Origin: Miltoncostaea sp050250915 | GTDB taxonomy: Bacteria > Actinomycetota > Thermoleophilia > Miltoncostaeales > Miltoncostaeaceae | Direction: 5' to 3' | DNA length: 64,000 nt | NCBI GenBank assembly: GCA_050250915.1 | Contig: JBFWNT010000012.1 | Span: 1-64,000, forward strand | Shown here: piece by piece, positions 26,860-34,957 of the stretch | Position numbering within the stretch: position 1 is the stretch's first letter | Layout of the letters: the number at the start of each line of letters is the position of its first letter | The notes under the pieces: model-generated | The model's input: the letters and a program-made list of their open reading frames with translations, nothing else | Told to the model about the DNA's origin: nothing | Databases searched by the model: none | Translations under genes and position numbers: made by a program

Positions 26860-27465
26860 ATGTCGCGGGAGCTGATCGGATATCTCAGGGTGGCCCCGCG
26901 CGAGCGCGCCGAGGTGCGGCCCGGCCTGGCCGTCCAGCGCGCGGCGCTGGACCGCGCCGCCCGCGAGCGCGGGTGGGAGCTGGTGCGGGTGGAGGAGGAC
27001 GTCCGCTCGGGCCGCACGCTGCGCCGGCCGGGCCTGCGGGCCGCCCTGGCGTCGTGCCGCGCGGGCGAGGCGGAGGGCATCGCCGTCGCGCGGCTCGACC
27101 GCCTGACCTACTCGCTGACCGACCTGGCCGAGATCGTGCGCGAGGCCGTCGACGGGGACTTCACGATCGTGTCGCTCGATCCGGACGTCGACCTGGCCAC
27201 CGACGGCGGGCGTGCGGTGGGCGAGGTGCTGGCCGAGGCGGCCACGTGGCAGCCGCGCGCCATCACCTCGGCCGGGCGGGCGCTCGCGGGCCGGCCGGGC
27301 CGCCCGTCCTCGACGCCCCCGGCGGTCGCCGCCCGCATCCGCGAGCTCCGCGGCCAGGGGATGACGCTCCAGGGGATCTGCGACACGCTCAACGCCGACG
27401 GGGTCCCCACGCCGCGCGGCGGCGCGGAGTGGCGGCCGACGTCGCTGCGCTCCGTCCTCCGCTAG
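26860..27465 (+). CDS. Resolvase-like protein lacking the catalytic serine
   Basis: A 201-residue protein with a serine-recombinase N-terminal fold: IGYLRVA at 6-12, a helix with QRAALDRAARERGW, a DVRSGRTLRRPGL turn and ARLDRLTYSLTDLAEI. In active enzymes the nucleophile follows YxRV as Ser; here residue 12 is Ala, and the LDRLSRS motif is LDRLTYS. The C terminus has the recombinase-type helix-turn-helix, AARIRELRGQGMTLQGICDTLNADGVPTP broken around RIRELRGQG and ICDTLNADGV. It has no mobile-element neighbours. I infer a domesticated DNA-binding regulator, possibly of ino1 and itself. ATG at 26860 is about 11 nt from its -10, so the transcript is nearly leaderless. Confidence 0.8.
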   Translation: MSRELIGYLRVAPRERAEVRPGLAVQRAALDRAARERGWELVRVEEDVRSGRTLRRPGLRAALASCRAGEAEGIAVARLDRLTYSLTDLAEIVREAVDGDFTIVSLDPDVDLATDGGRAVGEVLAEAATWQPRAITSAGRALAGRPGRPSSTPPAVAARIRELRGQGMTLQGICDTLNADGVPTPRGGAEWRPTSLRSVLR

Positions 27466-27468
27466 GAC

Positions 27469-29010
27469 TCAGTCCTCGTCGCCCGGGCGCGCGGGGCAGG
27501 TGAGCCCGGCGTCGTCCACGTAGCCCTGCCAGCGGGCGGCGACGTCGCCGAAGCCCAGGTCGGGGTAGGGGACCGCGAGCTGCTGGAGCAGGCGCACGTG
27601 GTAGCAGTGGTAGTTCAGGTCGGCCAGGTACGTGCGCCACGGCCGCCCCGGCGTGAGCAGGCCGTACAGGCTCCACGCGCCGGTGTCGTGGTCGGGGAGG
27701 TGCCGCTGGAGGGTGCGGGCGCCCTTGTCGGCCAGGTCGGTGGCCAGCTGGGCGGCGGCGGGGCCGTCCGCGCCGGGGCCGGGCGACTGCCGCAGCAGCG
27801 CCGCCGTCCCGCGCAGGTTGAGGATCGTGACCATGAAGCCGTTGAGCGCGGCGCCCTTCCACGGGCTCTCGCCGGGGTAGGCCCGCTCGGGGAACCACAT
27901 CATCGGGGTCTGCCCGGGTTGTGTGGACACCATGGTTCGCGCGCCGCCGGCGTCGACGTCCACCGTCAGCGCGGCCAGGGCGCCGACGGCGGCGGCCGAG
28001 AAGCGCGGGTCGCCGGTCTCGGCCTCGGCGTGCGCGAAGGTCAGCGCCACCCGTGCCTGCGCCATCGCGGAGATCCCGGGGCGGATCGCCGTGGGGTCGT
28101 CGGCCACGTCGTAGTACTCCCAGGCCAGGAAGCTCCGGTCGCCGACCCGACGGGGGACGGCCATGGCGAGCAGGGCCTCGGAGATCTGCGCGGCGGGCAT
28201 GTCGGCGTTCAGGTCCCGCCAGCGGCCGGTGGTGGCGACGGGGTTCACCACGAAGCCCTGCCCGGCCCGGTACGTGAGGATGATCCCGTCGGGGTCCCGA
28301 AGCAGCACGCGCTGGCGCGGCGATCCCCGGGTCGCGAACCACCAGGCGTTGGCGCGGAGCGCCCGGGCGACGGTGGCCCTCCGGCCCTCCGGCGTCGGCG
28401 CGGCGCCCGGTCCCAGGTACGTGCGCCACAGGTCCAGCTGGCGACGGATGTCGGAGGCATCGACAGACCCCGCCGACGCGCGTGACAGTGCCTCGGCGAG
28501 GGTCCGCTTGGCGGCGTCGAACCCGCCGGGGACCGCCGTCGCGGGGATCCGGATGCCCGCCGGGGGCTCGGGCGCGGTGAGCCGGGCGACGGAGGGCCGC
28601 AGCGGCGCCGGCGCCGGCGCGGGCTCGGGTTGCGGCTGCGGCGCGGGCCCGGGGTCCGGGGCCGTCGCGGGCGCCGGGCGGGTGGCCGTCCGCGCCGGCG
28701 GCGTGCGGCGCGGGGCGGTGGCCGTGGCCGCGGGCGGCGCGCTCCGCGGGGCCTCGGGCGCGGTGGCGGGGGGCGCCGGCTCGGGCGCGGGATCCGGCCC
28801 GGGGGCGGCGTCCACGGGCGCGGGCGCCGCGGGCGGCGACGGGGTGAGCAGCGCCTCCTCGGGCGGGGCCTCCTCGGCCTGCGCGGCGATCACGGACGGC
28901 GGCGCGGGGCACGGATCATCACCGCCGAGGGCGGCGGCGCCGGCGAAGCCGACGGCACCCGCGGCGAGCGCCAGGGCCGTCAGGAGCGCGACCTGTCGGC
29001 CGGTCAGCAC
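27469..29010 (-). CDS. Secreted D-glucuronyl C5-epimerase-domain protein
   Basis: A 513-residue protein with an N-terminal signal anchor (about 8-30), a long Pro/Ala linker (about 35-145), and a C-terminal alpha/alpha-barrel-like domain (about 220-510) resembling the C5-epimerase C-terminal family (PF06662). Recognisable parts are TGAWSLYGLL, LNYHCYHVRLLQQLA and WKGAALNGFMVTIL. The eukaryotic family acts on heparan polysaccharides, while bacterial members probably act on surface glycans. Substrate and catalysis are inferred. GTG at 29010 is the start. Bases 29011-29253 hold no gene that I can support. Confidence 0.75.
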   Translation of the reverse strand: MLTGRQVALLTALALAAGAVGFAGAAALGGDDPCPAPPSVIAAQAEEAPPEEALLTPSPPAAPAPVDAAPGPDPAPEPAPPATAPEAPRSAPPAATATAPRRTPPARTATRPAPATAPDPGPAPQPQPEPAPAPAPLRPSVARLTAPEPPAGIRIPATAVPGGFDAAKRTLAEALSRASAGSVDASDIRRQLDLWRTYLGPGAAPTPEGRRATVARALRANAWWFATRGSPRQRVLLRDPDGIILTYRAGQGFVVNPVATTGRWRDLNADMPAAQISEALLAMAVPRRVGDRSFLAWEYYDVADDPTAIRPGISAMAQARVALTFAHAEAETGDPRFSAAAVGALAALTVDVDAGGARTMVSTQPGQTPMMWFPERAYPGESPWKGAALNGFMVTILNLRGTAALLRQSPGPGADGPAAAQLATDLADKGARTLQRHLPDHDTGAWSLYGLLTPGRPWRTYLADLNYHCYHVRLLQQLAVPYPDLGFGDVAARWQGYVDDAGLTCPARPGDED

Positions 29011-29253
29011 GCCGTTTCATACCACGGCCAGCCGGAAATCCGGTGGCCGAGGGGGTGGATCAGAGGCCCGACCAGCCCTCGTACGTCGGGTCCGGCCACG
29101 GGCTGGGCGCGGAGGGGGAGGGGGGCGGCGTCGGGGATGGCGGCGGCGCGGGTGATGTCACGGGGTCGCTCCGGTCGGTCGTCGGTGCGGCGCACGGTAG
29201 CGAGGCCGCCGGACGACCGCCCGGTGACGATCGCACCGTCTAGCCTGGAGTGG

Positions 29254-30312
29254 ATGCGGATGTCGGAGGAGGTGCTGCTCGAGGCGGCGCGCCGCGGCGA
29301 TGAGGGCGCCTACACCGAGCTGGTGGCGCCCCGCCGCGCGGAGCTCCACGCCCACTGCTACCGCATGCTGGGGTCGGTCCACGACGCCGAGGACGCCCTC
29401 CAGGACGCGCTCCTGCGGGCGTGGCGCGGGCTGCCGCGCTTCCAGGGGCGAAGCTCGGTGCGGTCGTGGCTCTACCGAATCGCCACGAACACCTGCCTCG
29501 ACGCGCTGGCCCGCCGGCCGGCGCGGATGCTGCCGCTCGACCACGGCCCCGCCGCCGACCCGCACGACGGGCCCGGGCGCCCGCTGGTCGAGTCGGTGTG
29601 GATCGAGCCGTTCCCGGACGAGCGGCTCGCCGCCCGCCTGGAGGAGGGCGCGCCGGAGGCCCGCTACGGCATGCGCGAGAGCGTCGAGCTCGCCTTCGTG
29701 GCCGCGCTCCAGCACCTGCCGCCGCGCCAGCGGGCGGTGCTGATCCTGCGCGAGGTGCTGGGGTTCTCGGCCGCCGAGGTGGCCGAGGAGCTCGGCACGA
29801 CCGTCGCCTCGGTGAACAGCGCGCTCCAGCGGGCCCGCGCCTCGCTGGACGACCGGCTCCCGGACGAGAGCCAGCAGGCCGTGGCGCGGTCGCTCGGCGA
29901 CGCCCGCCTGCGCGCGATCGTCGACCGCTACGTCGCGGCGTGGGAGGCGGGCGACGTGGATGCGGTGGTGGGGATGCTCGCCGACGACGTGGTCATCACC
30001 ATGCCGCCGATGGCCACCTGGTACGCCGGCCGCGACGCCGCCCGGGTGTTCCTGGAGCGGTGGGCGTTCGCGCGGCGCTGGTCACGCGAACGCGACGTCT
30101 TCGAGGCCGGCGTCCGCGACGTGCGCCTCGTGGTCACGAGCGCGAACGGCCAGCCGGCCGTGGCCGCGTACAACCGCGACCCGGAGACCGGGCTGCTCCG
30201 CCCGTACGCCATGCAGGTCCTGACGCTCCGCGGCGACCGGATCGCCCAGGTGGACGGCTTCGTGACGCCCCGGTTCTTCCCGGCGTTCGGCCTCCCGGAG
30301 ACCCTGGACTAG
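29254..30312 (+). CDS. ECF sigma factor with C-terminal SnoaL-like domain
   Basis: A 352-residue extracytoplasmic-function sigma factor. Sigma-2 (about 10-80) includes CYRMLGSVHDAEDALQDALLRAW, cited in parts, and SSVRSWLYRIATNTCLD. Sigma-4 (about 150-205) includes LPPRQRAVLILREVLGFSAAEVAEELG. Then comes an about 120-residue SnoaL/NTF2-like domain (WEAGDVDAVVGMLADDVVITMPP). In ECF41- and ECF56-like groups this tail modulates activity without a separate anti-sigma factor. TAGCCT at 29241-29246 is 7 nt before ATG 29254, favouring a leaderless start; ATG 29260 with GGAG 9 nt upstream is an alternative. Confidence 0.9.
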   Translation: MRMSEEVLLEAARRGDEGAYTELVAPRRAELHAHCYRMLGSVHDAEDALQDALLRAWRGLPRFQGRSSVRSWLYRIATNTCLDALARRPARMLPLDHGPAADPHDGPGRPLVESVWIEPFPDERLAARLEEGAPEARYGMRESVELAFVAALQHLPPRQRAVLILREVLGFSAAEVAEELGTTVASVNSALQRARASLDDRLPDESQQAVARSLGDARLRAIVDRYVAAWEAGDVDAVVGMLADDVVITMPPMATWYAGRDAARVFLERWAFARRWSRERDVFEAGVRDVRLVVTSANGQPAVAAYNRDPETGLLRPYAMQVLTLRGDRIAQVDGFVTPRFFPAFGLPETLD

Positions 30313-30593
30313 GTCCCCAGCAGCCCCTCGACGCCCTCCGCGGCGCGGACCGGGTTGTACTCGCGCACCTCGTACTCGGCCATGCCGGAGCTGTGGAACG
30401 GGTCCTCGCGGACCATCGCCCAGATCTCGTCGAGGCTGCCGCCCCGGGCCAGGATCAGGCCGCCGATGAGGGGCTCCTCGCGGGCGGTCAGCAGGATCTT
30501 GTCGCTGTTGCGGCCGATCCAGGCCTTGTGGTCCTCCAGGAGGGCGTCGACCTCCTCGATCGGCCGGGTGTAGCGCGCCATCAGTACGTACAC
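30309..30593 (-). CDS. YciI-family protein
   Basis: A 94-residue protein of the YCII/dimeric ferredoxin-like fold, with HKAWI at 22-26, GGLILARGG and the EDPFHSSGMAEYEVREYNPV pattern (GDPF-type). The family includes small dehalogenase-like and dimerisation proteins that often sit beside ECF sigma factors, as here (convergent, 4-nt overlap). GTG at 30593 has GGAGG upstream. The specific role is unknown. Confidence 0.85.
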   Translation of the reverse strand: MYVLMARYTRPIEEVDALLEDHKAWIGRNSDKILLTAREEPLIGGLILARGGSLDEIWAMVREDPFHSSGMAEYEVREYNPVRAAEGVEGLLGT

Positions 30594-30606
30594 ATCGCCT
30601 CCGTCG

Positions 30607-31074
30607 TCAGGGGATCGGTTCCCACACCAGCTCCGACACGTCGATCACGAAGTCCACCTTCGCGCCGACCACGTTCCGCGCCTCGACCGGCCCCTCGCGG
30701 GGCCGGAACTCGCCCGTGCCGACGCAGACCACGTCGTTGAGCCAGCGGTAGCGCTCGTCGCCGCAGACGTGGGTGATGGCGACGACGATCTGGCGGGCCT
30801 CCGGCGGGTAGGGCCGGGCGAACCCGCGGCAGTCGAAGACGATCGTCGCCCCGTCGTCGGTCTCGATCGCGCCCTGGATGTTCGGGAGTGCGTTCTTGTC
30901 CACGCGCGATCGCGGGTGGTTGGCGCCGGTCAGGCGGCCATTGACGCGCCCCTCGACAGTGCCCTCCGCCACGAAGAAGTAGTGGCCCTCGCTGCCGGCC
31001 TCGCCCTCCAGCACCGTGCCGCGGCCGCCGTCGGGGTAGCGGAACACCGTTCGGTAGAGCGGTTCGAGCCTCAT
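30607..31074 (-). CDS. DUF3237-family protein
   Basis: A 155-residue protein with the features of DUF3237: a beta-rich body containing GRLTGANHPR, an aromatic and acidic middle part and the C-terminal YRWLNDVVCVGTGEF typical of that family (YxWLN). Its biochemical role is unknown. ATG at 31074 has GGGAGG 7 nt upstream. It is in the same direction as the YciI gene and 13 nt upstream of it, so they may form an operon. Confidence 0.8.
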   Translation of the reverse strand: MRLEPLYRTVFRYPDGGRGTVLEGEAGSEGHYFFVAEGTVEGRVNGRLTGANHPRSRVDKNALPNIQGAIETDDGATIVFDCRGFARPYPPEARQIVVAITHVCGDERYRWLNDVVCVGTGEFRPREGPVEARNVVGAKVDFVIDVSELVWEPIP

Positions 31075-31219
31075 CGGCGCCTCCCGGGATCGGCGGTGAT
31101 CGTACCGGTGCTCCGGGCGCCGGGTGATGGGACCGTATGCGCGACGATGGCTCGCGATCGATGAGCCCGGCGGGCGGGAACCGTCTGAGGGTGCATCACC
31201 ACGACCCGAGGAGGCACCC

Positions 31220-31669
31220 ATGCGGCCGATGACCGCGACCGAGCGCGAGCAGTTCCTGGCGGAGCCGCGCGTCGCCGTGCTGAGCGTCGCGGGCGCCGGC
31301 GGCCGGCCGCCGCACAGCACGCCCACGTTCTACGCGTACGCGGGCGGCGACGTCACGTTCTTCACCAACACGGAGCGCCGCTCCGCCCGCAAGGTCGCGC
31401 TGATCGCCGCCGCCGGCGCCGTGACGCTGACCGTCCAGGAGCCGGAGTACCCGTTCCGGTACGCCACCGTCGAGTGCCGCGTCGTCGCCACCGCGCGGCC
31501 GACCGCCGAGCAGGTGCGCGCCATCGCGTCCCGTTACATGCCCGCGGACGCCGCCGACGGCATGGCCGCCCGGGAGACGAGCGATCCCGGCTCGACGATG
31601 CTGCTCTACACGGCCCGTCCCGAGCGCTGGCTCACGGCCGACTTCTCGCCCCCCGCGCACGCGAACTGA
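31220..31669 (+). CDS. Pyridoxamine 5'-phosphate oxidase-family (PPOX) protein
   Basis: A 149-residue split-barrel flavin-binding protein. AVLSVAGAGGRPPHSTPTFYAY is the first barrel strand pair, in parts, and the cofactor-contacting FFTNTERRSARKVALI and TLTVQEPEYPFRYATVEC follow. The family uses FMN or F420 and reduces small molecules or binds haem degradation products. An F420-type enzyme is plausible since npdG occurs in this window. ATG at 31220 follows GAGGAGG. Confidence 0.88.
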   Translation: MRPMTATEREQFLAEPRVAVLSVAGAGGRPPHSTPTFYAYAGGDVTFFTNTERRSARKVALIAAAGAVTLTVQEPEYPFRYATVECRVVATARPTAEQVRAIASRYMPADAADGMAARETSDPGSTMLLYTARPERWLTADFSPPAHAN

Positions 31670-31805
31670 TGTTATGTCGCAACGGGTGATGCGGGGCTCC
31701 CGCGGCACTACCTCCCCATCGCCGGATCCGGCCGTCAAACGCCGGAACGTGTCGTCCCGTGAGACGGCCCGGCCTTTGCGGCGGCCAGCCGGATAGCATC
31801 GCGCG

Positions 31806-32567
31806 GTGCGCCTCACCCTGGTCCGCCACGCCACGTTGATCGTCGAGGTCTCCGGCCGCCGGCTGATGGTGGACCCGATGCTCGACGCGGCCGGCGCGCG
31901 CGGCCCGGTGCGCGGGACGCCCGACGAGCGGCCCAACCCGCTGGTGGAGCTGCCGATGCCGGCGGCCGAGGCGGTCGCCGGGATCGAGGCGGTGCTCCTG
32001 ACCCACACCCACGTGGACCACCTCGACGCCGCCGGGGTCACCACGGTCCCGCCCGGGGTGCCCTGGTTCTGCCAGCCGGAGGACGTCGGCGACCTCCAGC
32101 CCATCGGCCTCCAGATGTGGCCCGTCCCGGCCGGGGAGGCCGTCGGCTGGGAGGGCCTGGCGGTCAGCCGGACGGGCGGGCGGCACGGCCGCACCGAGGA
32201 GGTCATCCGGGGCCTCGCGCCCGTCAGCGGATTCGTCGTGGCCGCCGACGGCGAGCCGACCCTCTACGTCGCCGGCGACACGGTGTGGTGCGAGGAGGTC
32301 GCCGAGGCGATCGGCGCCCACGACCCCGACGTGATCGTCGTCAACGCCGGCGCCGCCACCTTCCTCAACGGCGGGACCGTCACGATGGAGGCCGCCGACG
32401 TCGTGGCCGTCGCCGAGGCCGCGCCGCGGGCGCGGGTCGTCGCCGTCCACATGGAGTCCGTCAACCACTGCGTCGAGACCCGCGCGGCCCTGGCCACGGC
32501 GGTCGCGGACGCCGGCGTCGCCGACCGCGTGCTCATCCCGTCGGACGGGGACGTGCTCGCGCTCTGA
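31806..32567 (+). CDS. MBL-fold hydrolase (UlaG-like)
   Basis: A 253-residue metallo-hydrolase. The early strand LTLVRHATLIVEVSGRRLMVDPM is typical of UlaG-like proteins. THTHVDHLDAAG at about 62-73 holds the metal-binding His and Asp residues, VAGDTVW gives the bridging Asp and AVHMESVNHC a late His. Many such proteins are lactonases or phosphodiesterases, and the substrate is unknown. GTG at 31806 is exactly 6 nt after TAGCAT (31794-31799). The next gene is a TetR regulator that could control it. Confidence 0.85.
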   Translation: MRLTLVRHATLIVEVSGRRLMVDPMLDAAGARGPVRGTPDERPNPLVELPMPAAEAVAGIEAVLLTHTHVDHLDAAGVTTVPPGVPWFCQPEDVGDLQPIGLQMWPVPAGEAVGWEGLAVSRTGGRHGRTEEVIRGLAPVSGFVVAADGEPTLYVAGDTVWCEEVAEAIGAHDPDVIVVNAGAATFLNGGTVTMEAADVVAVAEAAPRARVVAVHMESVNHCVETRAALATAVADAGVADRVLIPSDGDVLAL

Positions 32568-32616
32568 CGCGCGCGTCCCGGGACACATCCCTCCCGGAAC
32601 CGGAAGGTACGCACTC

Positions 32617-33225
32617 GTGACCTCGGAGCGCCCCCGCCTCAACCGCGACGCCGTGCTCCGGGCGGCCCAGGCGATCATCGACGAGCGGGGCCTGGACGCG
32701 TGCACGATGCGCGCCGTGGCGGGCGAGCTCGGCGTCGAGGCCATGTCCCTCTACTGGCACGTGCCCAACAAGGAGGCGCTGCTCGACGGCGTGATCGAGC
32801 TGATGATCGCGGAGATGGACGTGCCCTACACGGGCGACGGCGACTGGGCGGAGGCGCTCCGCGCCGCGGCCCACACGTTCCGCCGGGTCGTCCTGCGCCA
32901 CCGCAACGCGCTGCCCCTCCTCGCCTCCCGGCCGCTGCCCGCATACGCCGCTGCGGGGCGGATGACCGAGGACGCCATCACGGCGCTGGAGCGCGGCGGG
33001 TTCGACCGGGCGACCGCCATCCGGGCCGCCCGGACGGTGTCGCGCTACGTCATGGGGTTCACCTTCGCCGAGCGCGGCCCCGGGCAGACGCCGCCTCCGC
33101 CCTCCGACTCCCCGGCCCTGGACGACCTGTTGCGCTCCGTCGCCGACGCCGGCCAGGACGAACTGTTCGAGTTCGGCCTCGAGACGCTCCTGCGCGGCCT
33201 GCGCACCTGGCGCGACCCGGACTGA
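32617..33225 (+). CDS. TetR-family regulator with tetracycline-repressor-like C-terminal domain
   Basis: A 202-residue regulator. Residues 8-55 form the DNA-binding domain (LNRDAVLRAAQAIIDERG, MRAVAGELGVEAMSLYWHVPNKEALL in parts). The SLYWHVPNKEALLDG motif and the rest match the TetR_C subgroup that includes TetR itself. The ligand is unknown. GTG at 32617 follows the MBL gene by 49 nt, with GGAAGG upstream. Confidence 0.88.
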   Translation: MTSERPRLNRDAVLRAAQAIIDERGLDACTMRAVAGELGVEAMSLYWHVPNKEALLDGVIELMIAEMDVPYTGDGDWAEALRAAAHTFRRVVLRHRNALPLLASRPLPAYAAAGRMTEDAITALERGGFDRATAIRAARTVSRYVMGFTFAERGPGQTPPPPSDSPALDDLLRSVADAGQDELFEFGLETLLRGLRTWRDPD

Positions 33226-33226
33226 C

Positions 33227-33241
33227 CCGCCCCGCGGGCGG
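33227..33241. terminator. Hairpin between convergent genes
   Basis: CCGCCC (33227-33232) and GGGCGG (33236-33241) flank CGC between the TetR stop and the stop of the convergent secreted-protein gene. It is short and lacks a T-run. Confidence 0.4.
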
Positions 33242-33243
33242 CG

Positions 33244-34149
33244 TCAGCGGCCGTTCCGCAGGCCCCGGGTGTCCACGACCTCGAAGTCGGCCCCGGTGAT
33301 GCGGCCCAGGCCGTGCAGGTCGTCGTCGTCCCACCCCGCGGCGGGAGCGCCCGTCACGTACCAGGGCGACCCGTTGTCGGCCAGGATCATCCCGTACCGC
33401 TTGAGCGCCGTCAGCAGGGCGCGCGCCTGCGGGCCGTATCCCGCCAGCGACACCGACGACTTCAGCCGCACACGGAGCCCCATGGGCGGCAGCGACGGGT
33501 CGCTCCCCGCGCCCGCGGCGTGCCGCGCCGGGTACACGTAGGCGCTCCGGGTGCGGGGCGCGGTGAACCGCAGCGCGTGGTCGATAGTGCCCCTCCGGAC
33601 CTCGTCGACGCGCGCCAGGCCCGGCAGGATCGGCAGGCCGGCGGCGTCCGCGCTCGTCCACCCCGCCGGGCGGAGCCTGTTGGAGCGGAGGTCGTAGACG
33701 GCGCCGGACCCCGCTCGCCAGCCGGATCCCGTGCGCTGCACGGCGAAGAGCTCGTAGAGCCTGCACGCGCTCTTGTCGAGCATCAGCAGGTGGCGGTCGC
33801 CGCCGCCCTCGATCTTCGGTCGCGCCGGGATCGGGTAGCGGACGCGATCCGACTCGCTGGCGTAGTCGAAGCGGACGCGCGACGTCGGCGTCCTCGCCGA
33901 GACGATGTTGACCGGGATGCCGTAGCGGCCCGCGTCGGAGAAGTCCGCGTGCAGCGACGAGCCGAGCCCGATCGAGCGGACGATGGCGTCGGATCCCGGG
34001 AGCACCGGCAGGCCGTCCACCGGGCGGTTCCACACGTTGTCGGCCGGCAGCACCGGACAGGCCGGCGCCCCCGGCAGCGGAGCCGTCGCCGCGGCGGCGG
34101 CGGTCAGTCCCAGGACGACGGCGGCGAGGGCCGTGATCGCGACGCGCAC
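33244..34149 (-). CDS. Secreted protein of unknown function
   Basis: A 301-residue exported protein with a signal peptide (about 1-22) and mature start near APLPGAPACP. The motif PADNVWNRPVDGLPV and the later SACRLYELFAVQRTGSGW, ALRFTAPRT and RVRLKSSVSL segments recur, as I recall, in uncharacterised secreted proteins of soil bacteria. The predicted structure is beta-rich, with a conserved His in HLLMLD and Asp/Glu residues. No function is assigned. GTG at 34149 starts it. Confidence 0.75.
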   Translation of the reverse strand: MRVAITALAAVVLGLTAAAAATAPLPGAPACPVLPADNVWNRPVDGLPVLPGSDAIVRSIGLGSSLHADFSDAGRYGIPVNIVSARTPTSRVRFDYASESDRVRYPIPARPKIEGGGDRHLLMLDKSACRLYELFAVQRTGSGWRAGSGAVYDLRSNRLRPAGWTSADAAGLPILPGLARVDEVRRGTIDHALRFTAPRTRSAYVYPARHAAGAGSDPSLPPMGLRVRLKSSVSLAGYGPQARALLTALKRYGMILADNGSPWYVTGAPAAGWDDDDLHGLGRITGADFEVVDTRGLRNGR

Positions 34150-34216
34150 GTCCTCATCATCGTCCGGAGGGGCCGCGGACGCGAGCCCCGGCGGACGCCG
34201 GGGCCCGCCGCGGCGG

Positions 34217-34282
34217 TCACAGCAGGATGATCAGCAGGACGATGATGAGGATGATGACGAGTGCGCCAGCACCGATGTACAT
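34217..34282 (-). CDS. 21-residue hydrophobic membrane peptide
   Basis: ATG at 34282, preceded by GGAGCGAGC at good spacing, opens a 21-codon frame with the sequence MYIGAGALVIILIIVLLIIL plus Leu and a TGA stop. It is almost wholly a single membrane helix and resembles the tiny DUF3309-like proteins. Such genes are often missed. It is divergent from the HEFGH membrane protein. Confidence 0.65.
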   Translation of the reverse strand: MYIGAGALVIILIIVLLIILL

Positions 34283-34374
34283 GCTCGCTCCTTCGTTGGT
34301 CCGGTGCCCGCTCGTTCCCCGCCCCGGGGAACGGGAACCGGCGCCGGACCCGGCGGCGGTTTGAACCTCGCGGG

Positions 34375-34947
34375 GTGTGGGCGTCCGGCGCGGATGCCGA
34401 TGACCAGGGCATCGACGCCCTCGCCGCATCCCGCGTCCCGTGGCGGAACCTGGCCGCCGCCGTCGCCTGCGCCGCGCTCGGCCTGCTGGCCTTCGGCCGC
34501 GACGCGCGCGTGCCGCTGCTGGGGTGGATCGACCTCTGCGTGCACGAGTTCGGCCACGTCGCCACCGCGCTCGCCCCGCCCGTGGTCACGGCCATGGCCG
34601 GGTCCGGCGCGCAGGTCGCGCTGCCCCTGGCCCTGGCGGCCGCGTTCTGGTTCGTCCGGCGCGAGCCCCTGTCGGCGATGGTCTGCCTCGCGTGGGCCGG
34701 GACCTCGGCGCACGACGCCGCGGCGTACATCGCCGACGCCCCGTACGAGCGCCTGGAGCTGATCGGCGGCACCCACGACTGGGCGTTCGCGCTGGGGCCG
34801 GAGGGGTTCGACGCACTCGGCAGCGCCGGGACGATCGCGGGCGTCGTCCGCGGCGCCGGCTTCCTGATGGTCGTCGTCGCCACCGCGTGGTGCCTGCTGT
34901 CGGCGCTGCGCGTGCGCGGCGAGCCGGAGACGGTCGCGTCGCGGTAG
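34375..34947 (+). CDS. Membrane protein with HExGH motif
   Basis: A 190-residue protein with about four membrane helices. HEFGH sits in the segment GWIDLCVHEFGHVATAL at about 53-57. The HExxH arrangement followed by a hydrophobic helix recalls site-2-protease-like M50 proteins, but the second metal ligand motif (NxxPxxxLDG) is absent, so it may bind metal without proteolysis. A later AGTSAHDAAAYI also has a His and Asp. GTG at 34375 is a choice; the longer frame from 34261 would run over the divergent peptide gene. Confidence 0.7.
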   Translation: MWASGADADDQGIDALAASRVPWRNLAAAVACAALGLLAFGRDARVPLLGWIDLCVHEFGHVATALAPPVVTAMAGSGAQVALPLALAAAFWFVRREPLSAMVCLAWAGTSAHDAAAYIADAPYERLELIGGTHDWAFALGPEGFDALGSAGTIAGVVRGAGFLMVVVATAWCLLSALRVRGEPETVASR

Positions 34948-34957
34948 GCTCCGCCCC

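Noticed and set aside
26860..27465. Resolvase-like gene as part of a mobile element
   Set aside because: The catalytic Ser is missing, no transposase, att site or phage gene is near, and it shares a promoter region with ino1.
30947..30960. CCATTGACGCG in the DUF3237 gene as another palindrome arm
   Set aside because: Only about half the core matches, and no flank or partner arm is present.
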